From: Coriobacteriales bacterium | Lineage (GTDB): Bacteria > Actinomycetota > Coriobacteriia > Coriobacteriales > UBA8131 | Direction: 5' to 3' | Assembly: GCA_031276475.1 (NCBI GenBank) | Contig: JAISMZ010000255.1 | Coordinates: forward strand, 1 to 11,696 | DNA length: 11,696 nucleotides | Shown: positions 1-9,500 of the stretch, one piece after another | How the letters are laid out: each line of letters starts with the position of its first letter | Position numbering within the stretch: position 1 is the stretch's first letter | Program-made: the position numbers and the translations under genes | Notes under the pieces: generated by a model | The model's input: the letters and a program-made list of their open reading frames with translations, nothing else | Database searches by the model: none | What the model was told of the DNA's origin: nothing

Positions 1-296
1 GACGTCTTTTCTTTTTTTTAATTCAAGGAGAAGGGCATTAAGGAGAAAGACGAAGGGGGCTTGCGCACGGCCTTGCCAGACTCAGTGCAATGGCGTTGCG
101 GTTCGGCTGGCAATCAACCCGGCAGCAAAAATCTGCGAATACAGCCGCCATTTATCGCCTTTTCGTGGTAACATGGGCAAAGAAACGTCTCATCGGCGCA
201 GACGGGGTTTTGTCACGGCACGACAGGCACAGGGCCGGTGAGCAAGCGCCTGGCAAGGGGAAGGCCCATGGGCACGGCGGGGACCTTCAGTAAAAC

Positions 297-334
297 GGTG
301 ACCCTTGGCAAAAGCAGCTATGACGCGAGTTACC
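297..334 (+). other. Possible leader stem-loop upstream of the ribosome binding site
   Basis: GGTGAC (297-302) can pair with GTTACC (329-334) over six positions with one G-U. Three further pairs may form inside after a two-base bulge (T305-A328, T306-G327, G307-C326). The element sits 20 bases before AGGAGG. I compared it by eye with the cyclic-di-GMP-I, cobalamin and other common riboswitch consensus motifs and could not match any. A chance stem is quite possible. Confidence 0.2.
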
Positions 335-354
335 AAAAAGCCCACTCAGGTGGC

Positions 355-360
355 AGGAGG
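355..360 (+). promoter_or_regulatory. Shine-Dalgarno AGGAGG for ATG 367
   Basis: A perfect AGGAGG is followed by six bases and then ATG at 367, in frame with the giant gene. This is the best ribosome binding site in the leader and the main reason for choosing 367. A four-base-pair hairpin, CCAC (342-345) with GTGG (350-353), ends directly before it; whether it matters is unknown. Confidence 0.65.
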
Positions 361-366
361 TCCAGC

Positions 367-534
367 ATGAGAGCGCTACGTGATTCACAACAAAAGATCG
401 CTTGTGGAGGAGGACGCGGCTCCAGCAACGCGAGGCTCTCCCGCGACTCCAGCGACGTGCAGCCCGTCCGCGGCCAAGCCGGCACCGCGCCGCGCACTGC
501 TGCAACCACGAAAAACCTTGGGGGTGGGGGCATT
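367..534 (+). other. Putative N-terminal extension before the signal peptide
   Basis: If translation starts at 367, 56 residues rich in Arg, Ser, Gly, Ala and Thr precede the signal peptide, including a Gly-Gly-Gly run near residues 14-16 and GGGG near 52-55. There is no hydrophobic segment. The first 16 codons are AT-ended and rare for this gene (AGA, CTA, TCA, CAA, GGA). Codons from 415 to 480 end in G or C in 21 of 22 cases, like the body of the gene. This supports coding. Long n-regions are known on some large bacterial exported proteins, but I do not recognise this one. Confidence 0.45.
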
Positions 535-3500
535 ATGAGAAAAACCCTGCGTGCCGCCCTGGCGGCGCTGCTGGCCTTTACGCTGCTGCCCACCGCGTCC
601 CTAACGGCTATAGCGGGCGAGATGGGCACCCTGGCCGTGGGCGACGCGGTGGCCCTGCCGCCGCAGTTTACCCTCGATCTCTCTGACGCGACCTACTCCA
701 GCGAGGCCGCCACCCGCTTTTATGTGCGCGCGGAGTCTACCGACGGCGGCTACCTGACCTACCAGTGGCACCGCTCCGGCGGCTACGACGCGCCCCAGGC
801 TGGCGCGGGCGACGGCGGCGCTGCGGACGCTGCCATCAAGACCAACCCCATTAACTTTGCCCAGGGCGAGGGCGGCACCTCCTCGGTGCTCAGCGCCGCA
901 GCGCCTGCGGTGGAGCAGACCACATACTTCTACTACTGGGTTACCGTGACCAACCACCGCGACGCCAACGGCAACGGCACTACCGACGAGCTGGGCGAAA
1001 GCACCGCCAAAGACAGCGCTCTAGCCTGCGTGAAGGTGGTGAACAGGACGCTGGAGCCCAAGCTGATGAACGGCGACTTCCAGTCCTTTAACCACGCGTG
1101 GATGGGCACGGATACTGGCAATAGTAGCGGTCATTGGAGCTCTCCTGCCGTGGACATACCGGCGGATAAGACCATCGTGCCCTACTGGAACACCACGCAC
1201 GATGGCTCGTACTCGACCGAGGCCGCCCAAAAACCGGTGCATAACGGCAAGGTGATGGAGATACAGCGGGCGGGGGTGGGCGGCGTTTCACAAGGGCTTT
1301 CAACCGAAGGCCACGGGCCGACGCCCAACAGCGTGATATACGACCAGACTGCGGGCTCCTATCCTCTGATTGTCGAGCTGTCCGCGGCGATGAAATCGAG
1401 CATCTACCAGGACATCGCGACCGTGCCTGGTAAGATATACGAGTGGTCAATCGACTTTGCCGCTCCGTCAAGTGACAATCTCACCGAGATGGTGGCCGTG
1501 GTCATCGGGCCAGCGCTGAACGAGGAGAGCGACTACCAGAGTGACGTGACGGACCATTGGACGGGGCCGGTCACCTACACTCTGTCAAATGGTAGCGGAA
1601 ACAATTTCAAATGTATCCAGCCGGGCACCTACACCTGGACCTACCCCTACGGGGTCAACACCGACACCTTCTTTCAAGACATCGTCCTGGCGGCCGGCGT
1701 CCCCGTGGCAGCGACAGAGGCCGGCGCAGCTAATGACACCCTCAGGCAGAGCCTGAACGGAACGACCTACGCGGTGCCCTACAACGGCTCCACCTATTAC
1801 GTGAAGCTCGTGTCGGATGTTGGGGGCAACGGCGTTTGGACACAGGGTGCGGGGAGCTATACCGTGCCGAGCGGCCAGGGCACGACGGTCTTTGGCTTCG
1901 CGAGCGTTTTCGCGAAGAACGCTAACGGCGGAAACCTCCTGGACAACATCGTCTTCTCCTCCGGCACCGACCTCGACGCCAAGCAGAACCTGACCTACGC
2001 CGGCGAGACCTCGCTTTCTGCTCCCACACAAGACGGCTTTGCCTATGCGCTGGCGGAGATCCGCGGCTCGTCGGTCAACGAGCTGGTTGGCCTTAACGCC
2101 ACCTACAAGCCAGAGGGCGGCAGCGAGGTGGCGGTCGCGCCCACGCCGGGGCTAGGTGCGGGCTGGTACGCTACTCATGGTGAGGGCTCGTCCTTCTCAA
2201 CAGGAACTATAACTTTTAAGGACCTGGTGCCTGGCAAGACCTATCGGATCATCGGCATTCCCAAGTTGGCGATAAACACGGGCCTGCACACCAATGAGAG
2301 CCCCGGCAACGTGTTGGACGAGGGCTACTACAAAGACGTGCGCATCCAGCCGACCTTTGGGGGCAGCGACGAGGATGGCGCCCAGGCGCTGCCGGCCTGG
2401 CAGGTGGAGCTCTATACGCAGGCCGGGGTGGGCGCTCGCACGCGCGTGACGCTGCTTCATAGCAATGCCGGCTCGGAGTATGCGCTGCTTGCCGGCAACC
2501 AAGACGCGCCTTACACGCCGGCCACTCCGGCGCTTGCGGGCACGGCGCCGGAGGGCAGCGGCTGGAGCGTGGGCACGGGCTCCAACCTTGCTTTTGAGGG
2601 GCTGCCGGTTAACAACAGCGAGACCGTCTATTACTGGCTGGTCTCGCGGCCTGCCGGTTACACCGAGGTCGGTTATAGCGATGCCGCCTGGCCGCAGGGC
2701 CAGACGGGGCCGCTGGGGGCGCTGCCTATCAGTGTGCCGCCCAATTTTGCCGACGACCTTGACGCCGCGTTTGTCTCGCGCTCGCCCCATGGCACCAGTA
2801 TTACCATAGCGGCCGGCCTCGGGGGAGCGCAAAACGGCTATGAGTATGCGCTGGCCGATGTTCAGAGCGGTCGTCTGATTGGCAACCCGATTCCTTATAT
2901 AGACAGCGCCATCACCTTTAACAATTTGCAGCCACTTTTAGATTATCAGGTGGTTCGCCGGGCGAGCAACGCAGGTTGGCTGAGGGGCGTGCGCGTCTTT
3001 CGTGCGCCGCAGAACCTGATGGTGGATTATGTTAACGCCAGCGTGATAAGCACGGCTCCGGAGGCGACGGGTGGTTTTATCCCCGCAGATGTGGAGTACA
3101 GTGTGCGTGCCAATACCGGCCAGACCCCCACTTGGCTGGTGGGAGGCGCCGATACCTGGGTTAAGGCCACGGGCTCCGAGCGCCTGGAGCTGGCCGAAAG
3201 CGGCGTGGTTACAGCTGAGGGCTTTTCTGACACCAGCATCCTGGGTGCGCTGGACGCTCTGGGCAATGCCACCGACGCAACCGTGCGCTACCGGCTGGCG
3301 TCGGTGGGCGACTACGTGGGCCCGGCGGTGCTGCCGGAGCTGGAGCTGGCGGTTCCGTTGCGCCCTGCCGCGCCTGTGGTGGGTGCTTTGGCTGGCTCTG
3401 CGGACTTTGCGCTGGACTGGGCGGGCGAGAAGATAAAGGTCGGGCCTAAGGCGTTGGAGTGGCGCGCGGACGGCCTTGGCGCGGGCACGGATGCGGCCTA

Positions 3501-6500
3501 CACGCCTCTGGCGGCGGGTGCCGAGGTGGGCTTTGCCGAGCTGGGCTGGACGGGCGCGGCGGATCGCACGGTTGTGATGCGCTTTGAGGCATTTGCCGCC
3601 ACCGACCAGACGCCGGGAGCCTTTGCCTCTCATGACAGTGCGCCCACGGTGCTTGAGGCGCGCCCGGATGTCCCCGAGAACCTCTATGCCCTGCTTAAGA
3701 ATTCCGAGGCTCCTGAGCAGGGTATTGAGATGCGCAATCTTATTGCGGGCAGGGCCTATCAGTACCGCTACACTTCTGAATCTGCTGGTTCTCTCAGGCA
3801 GTGGCAGGAGCTTACGGCCACGGGGACGGTGGCCACGCTGCCCTTTGCGCTTGGCTATGGCGACTGCCAGATACGCTACGCGGCCCTGCCGGATGCGGGC
3901 GAGCCGGCCTCGTTTTACGCGACGGTTTCCCTGGACCCCCTGACCGTCGCACCACTCAACCTTGGTACCATGGCCTATGGCTCGGCCAGCAGCGCCAGGA
4001 ATATCATTATCCGCAATATCGACTCTAATGTGGTGACGCTGCCTGAGAATGCGGTGCAGATCTCTGACACTGAGCACTTTACGCTCACTGCGCCTGCGGG
4101 CGGCTCTTCCGTGCCTGCCGTTTCTAACGATACCCCGGGCGTGAACCAGGCCTGGACACTCGCTCCAAAGGCCGATATCCCCGCTGGCAGCTACATCATT
4201 ACGGTAACGGTCAACTACAGCCATAAGAGCGAGGACTACACAACGTCGGCCAATGTCTACCTCACGGTGACCAAGGCGGATTGGGACGTCAGCAATATTG
4301 AGGTTGGCGTGATGGCGCAGACTGTCCTGGAGAATAGCTTTACGGTAACCGTCTCGGGTGTGCCCACGGGCGCCCGCCTGAGTTTTCAGGCCGGTTCCGG
4401 CGAATGGTCTGCTCCTGAGGAGCACGGTATAGGTGGCATCTACACCCACTCATTTACCGAGCTTAAGCCTGCGACCTCGTATCCGGTGCACGTGCACGTA
4501 GAGGCGGACGCCAACCATAACGCGACCACTCTGCGCAACGCCGACACTGGCCACACGGCCCAGGCCAAGCCTGTGGCCGCAGAGGTTCTGCACATCGACT
4601 ACGGCGCGGAGACCCTGAGATTTGCCTCCGGTTACAGCACGGCGGACTATCGAGTCTATCTGCAGGGCCTGGGCGGCGATCCGGACGTGGAGCTTTTTAA
4701 CCTGGACTCGTTAACCGAGCGGGCCGACGCTGGATTTACTCTTTATGTAGAGCGGCGCGCACAGGAGCCCTATCGCGTCTCGGTGCCTGACTTTTTGGTG
4801 GTGGCAGCCCGGGCCGCGGCTCCAACGGACATTACCACGACCAGAGCCTCGGATGACCGCAGCGCTGATGGCACGATAGCCTTAGGCGGGCTGTTTCAGT
4901 ACCGCGCCAGCAGAAACGGCGCTGATCTGACCAATGGCTGGACGAGTGGCTACGACCTGGTGCGTCTGAGCGCCGGTCGCTATGAGGTCCGCCGCCCACC
5001 CACCGACACCGCCTTTGCCTCGCGGATAGAGACGGTAACGATAGAGTCGGCCAAGCCGGTGGTAATCCTGCGCACGCGCACCTATCTGCCCGCAGGTGCT
5101 GGGGCGGGCAACGAGGTCGTGCCCAGCTATCTGATGATGCCCGCCGGCTGGACGCCCTCCACCGACCCCGCCCAGGCCGGCAGGTATGACCGCGCCTATT
5201 TAACCAGCCCGCTTGACCTGCCCCCTGCCAGCGAGATAAAAAGCGCCAGCCATGTGTTTTTGGGTTGGTATGGCAGCTACGAAGGTGCACCGACGGAGGT
5301 CCAGACACAAACGCCCACCGACAATCCGATAGTGAGCGGCTATGAGTATCGGGCCAAATGGGCGATTCGCCCGTCCGTCAGCACGGTGGCCGGCGCGGAG
5401 CCCGAGCGCGACCCGCAAAGCGTTTTGGCGGGGCTTGCGCAAGGCGACCCCGTAAAGCTGACCGTAGAACTGCCGGCGGATAAAAACACGCTGGCGCTTG
5501 CTGACATTGTGCTTGCCGGGCAGTCTACGGGGACCGCGGCGACCCTCTACTCAGACGCGGGCTTCAGCCAGTTGGTGAGCGACGAGCTGCCGCTTACCTG
5601 GGCCGGCGAGGCGGGCCATCCCACACGGGCCTGGCTGAAGACCGTCTCGGCGGACGACACCAGTGTGCAGATCTACTACGAGCTGACCCTTAAGACCACG
5701 CGTAAGGTCTCCTTTACGGCTGTACAGGAGGGCGGCACGGCGGGCAGCGAGCCAGGCAAAGGCGTCAAGACCAGCAGCAGCATTCTGATTACCTTTGATG
5801 ACAATGTGGAGTTTGCCGATGGCCTTAGCCTCAGTGGCGAAGGCGTGCCGGCGGCAGATGCCGGCGTTGTCCTGGCGGATGGCAGCGGCCATGCGCTGGC
5901 CGGCAAGCTGTCTGACGCGGGTGACGAGGACAAGGCGACCTACCGGCTGGCGCTCTCAGACGTGGCCGCCGGCGACGTTATCTTAAGCATCGCCGACTGG
6001 GCGGGCTACGATGTGGACAACGGCATTGGTGCGGGCAGCACAGAGGAGCCCCAGCCACAAAGCGCCCGGGTTGCGCTTTATCGCGATGCCACGCCGCCGA
6101 CGGCCACGGTGACGGTGGCAGGCAACCCCTTTACGGAGTTTTTGAACGCCATCACCTTTGGGCTGTTCTTTAACGAGACGGTGGACGTGAGTATCGCTGC
6201 CGCAGATACAGGCGGCGACGGCGTGGCCAGCGTGGAGTACCTGAAGCTCTCCGCCGATACGGCGGAGGGTGAAGTTGTGGGCTTTGCAGATGCCGATGCG
6301 GCCAAGGCGGCCACGGACTGGGCTGCCTACACGCCTTTCTCCGTAGAGCCCAACGAGAAGTTCATCGTTTATGCGCGCGTCACCGATAATGCTGGCAACA
6401 TCAGTGTTGTTGGCTCCGACGGCGTGGTGGTCTACACCCAGAGCGCCGCCGTTACCGGCACGCTGCACTACACCAGGCTTTCGGGCGAGGACGCTTTGGC

Positions 6501-9500
6501 CCAGTTGCGGCTTAAGGGCAATACGGTTGCCGGCGTGGCGCTGGTTGGCGAGGGCGCAGAGGGCAGCGACCTGGCGCTTGAGGAGGGCACGGACTACACG
6601 GTTTCTGCCCTTGAGGCAGGCGGCGACGAGCCGCCGGCCGCCGACGCGACGCTGACGCTTAAGGCTGCCTGGTTGGAAGACCGCGCCGCTGGCAACTACC
6701 AGCTTGAGGTCTCCTATAAGCCGCTGGGGGAGGACTACGACGAAGCGGCTGCCGCAACGCCCGAAAACGACGCCCCGGAGACCAGCATGATTGCGCTTGA
6801 GGTGCACAAAGTCACCCCGGAGATCACCTTGGCAGCCGAGCCTGCCGATGGCACGGCCTATGCCACCAACAACGTCACCCTGCGCGCCTTTGTTGCCGAC
6901 CCCGGGCCCAATGCCGGCGGCGATGGTCGGGCTCTGCCCTCGGGCACGGTAACGTTTTACAAGGATGGCCTGGAGCCCACAAACCGGCTGAACAGCGAGC
7001 CGCTGTCGATAGGCGAGGGCGGCACCACCAATCCCGGGCAACGCCGCGCACGCCTTGACATTACGCTGGAGACAGGTACGCATCAGCTCTACGCGGTCTA
7101 CACCGGCGATGAGAACTATGCGGGCAACAGCACTGGGAGTCCCGCCATCATTGAGAACTATGAGGTAGAGCCGGCCGAGCAGGGTACGCTTATGGTGCGC
7201 GAGGGAGCCGCAGATGGCAACCTGGTAACCAACACCCTGGACAAACGCCGCGAGGACAGGAGCTTTAAGCTCTACGTCTCCGGCGGCGCGGTGGGCAATT
7301 ATATTTGGGCCAGCAACAATGCGGGTGTGGCTGAAATTGCCTCCAGTGCCGCCGTAGCCGAGCCCGCCACCCCCGCAGGCGTTGAGGCGACGATTACCAT
7401 CAAGGCGGCGGGTAGTGCCACTCTCACGGTCTACCGTGAAGGCGATACCAACCACAACGACTCCGCCGCCTACACAATCACGCTTACCGTGGCTGAGGAG
7501 AGCACACGGCCCATTCCGGGCGGGGCGGTTATCGGAGAAGGAAAGCCTGATGCAGCCGTGAGCGTTTATGGGCAACCAACTACAAACGCCGTAACGCTCA
7601 AATGGGACGAGGCCACCGATAAAAACACCTTTACCGCAGACGACGATCTGGTCTACTACGTCTACTACTCCACAGACGCCACCAACGACATCTCCACACC
7701 CGAGGACTGCGTCGCAAATGGCACACTGCTTAATGGCGATGCGGGCGGCCACTACAACCTGGGCAGCTTTGCGGTAACAGAGCTTGAGCCCAACACCGCC
7801 TACTGGTTTAACGTGGTGGTGGAGGATGAAGCCGAGAACAGGGCAGCCTACAAGGCCGTGCGCGCTGTGACGCGCCTGGATGTGAACCTGAGCACTGCGG
7901 CGCAGCAGGGCGGCAAGAACGGTCGCAATGCCACCAGCGGCATCCTCATTACCTTTGACCAGGCGGTTACCGGCCTGACCTCCGATTCGGTCACGGTCAG
8001 CGGCGCGCTGGTAAAGGCCGGCGCGGTTACGCCGGTCTATTCCGTTGAAGACAATCAGGACGCCGGTGCGCTCAGTCCCACGGCCAGCTGGCTGGTGCCG
8101 GTGGCGCTGGTTTCAGGTGCTGTGAACGGCGATAAGGCCCAAATTTCGGTTGCAAGCTGGACGAACTCCGGTGCTCAGGGAGACGGGCATGGCTATAACG
8201 TCACGAACTCAGCAACGTCGTTTGAAGTGACGGCCTACAAGCCGGTGCAACAGCCCACGCCAACCGCTTACATCGATTACGAGAATATGTGGATAAGGGG
8301 CCTTGTGCCCGGCGGCACCTATGCCTTTGCCACTACGGATACTCCCTTTGGCGGCGAGCGCACGATAGACTTAAGCGGCGATTTGATGGGAGCCTATCCC
8401 ATTCCCTTTGGTCGCTTTGACACCCAGCTTTCTATCAAGCGCATCGGTGTGCCAGCAGGCGAACTGCCGGGGCTTGACGATGACGATGAGGGCTATCTTG
8501 ACTCCGAGGTGCAGACCTTTGCCGTACCCGCGCGTCCCGTCGCGCCCAGCGTAAACGTTGCCTCGCCTACGACCCCAGGTGGCAAGGGCAGCGTTGAGGT
8601 CTCGGGTCTTGCAGCGGGCACCTCTGCTGACCTTACCACTATGGCAGAATTCCTGGCGCATAACCCGCAGGAGGATGGCTACGATGATACTATGTGGACG
8701 CACTCTACCCCAGCCGGCTCAGACGGTAAGGTAACGTTCAGCGACCTTGCACCCGGTGCCTACTATGTGCGCGCCAAGGCAAAGCAACCTGCTGGTACCT
8801 ACACCGGCACCGGCGTGGGTGGCCTCTTTCCCTCACCGGCAACGTTTTTCCTGGTCTATAACCCGGATGAGACCGGGCTGGGCAGTGTGCTTGAGGGCTA
8901 CAGCGTTGATGACGGCGAAGCAGAGAGTGTTACTAACGCCCATTCGATTGCGATAACAGCACCTGAAGCTGAGGAGGGTCACACAACACACGCCATCACG
9001 GGGGTTTCCTGGGTTGATGCGGATGGTAACCCTGCCTCCGATCCTCAAAACACCAACCTTGATGTGAACGGCTACTTTATCATTTCCGGCAATGCCGGAA
9101 CTAACTTTGCGATAGCCCCGGTACCTAACCTTCGTCCTGATGATGACTTCAGCCCCAAGACCTACACGGCTCGTCTCAAGGTGGACTACGCAATTACGGT
9201 AATAGATGATACGGGAGATGACACCACCGCCACGTTCTATCGCGACATCACCTTTACGGTACACCCCCACGCCGCTTTTGCTGCTGATGATGGTGCGGTG
9301 CTGTCCAGTGTGGACACCAATGACACGCCTGAGGTTGAAGACGACGAGGAGATCCCGGGCGGCCTGACCAACACCCTGACTCTGACCTTTGCCTATCCCA
9401 CCTACCTGGAATACGCCAATGTCGTCGTGGGCGGTGCGGTGACCAAGACTTCAAGTGCTACAGGTTTTCGCTCAGTAAGCGTGGACCAGACAACCTACGT

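Larger units (their letters stand above)
1..366 (+). other. 5' leader region without a supportable gene
   Basis: No convincing gene is seen here. A pyrimidine tract (6-19, mostly T) at the left edge could be the tail of a terminator belonging to an upstream gene, but any stem would lie outside the window. Two AAGGAG-like purine boxes occur at 25-30 and 40-45 without a sensible start codon at proper spacing. The frame of the giant gene is closed by TAA at 169-171 and open after it. Third positions at 172-366 are also GC-leaning (45 of 65), so translation could begin earlier than 367, for example at ATG 268. A weak extended -10-like sequence, TGGTAACAT, lies at 166-174 with no recognisable -35. 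A five-base-pair stem, CGTCT (186-190) with AGACG (200-204), is followed by GGGTTTT. None of these sites is strong enough to be called alone. Confidence 0.5.

Noticed and set aside
6..20. T-rich tract as an intrinsic terminator
   Set aside because: No stem can be formed from the five bases to its left; the upstream sequence is outside the window.
37..171. Short frame after AAGGAG at 25-30 ending in TAA 169
   Set aside because: The codon at proper spacing is ATT, an extremely rare start, and later TTG or GTG codons are badly spaced; no support for a leader peptide.
166..174. Extended -10-like TGGTAACAT
   Set aside because: Only four of six -10 positions match and no -35 is seen at a suitable distance; left as a note in the leader description.
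186..213. CGTCT/AGACG hairpin with GGGTTTT as a terminator or attenuator
   Set aside because: Five base pairs, a nine-base loop and only four Ts, separated from the stem by Gs, are too weak to call.
71..258. Eight-base inverted repeat CCTTGCCA / TGGCAAGG
   Set aside because: The arms are 172 bases apart with no supporting nested pairing; expected by chance in a GC-rich leader.
90..293. Small plus-strand frame in the leader
   Set aside because: No Shine-Dalgarno precedes its ATG, third positions show no bias in that frame, and the peptide has no recognisable features.
220..340. Cyclic-di-GMP-I riboswitch upstream of the adhesin
   Set aside because: Short strings such as GGCACAGGGC and GACGCGA look similar, but the conserved GACGCAAAGC core and its paired partner are absent in the right order.
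2197..2832. 211-residue minus-strand open frame and its smaller neighbours on both strands
   Set aside because: All are antisense or out-of-frame shadows of the giant gene without a convincing start site or protein family.
2938..4449. 503-residue minus-strand open frame
   Set aside because: It lies exactly codon-opposite to the giant gene, where minus-strand stops would need TTA, CTA or TCA codons on the plus strand, which are rare in this GC-rich gene. The product is low-complexity Arg/His/Gly-rich and has no recognisable domain.
5983..7752. 589-residue minus-strand open frame
   Set aside because: Same codon-opposite register and same explanation as the frame at 2938-4449; it overlaps clear Big_3, Big_2, fn3 and X2 modules on the plus strand.
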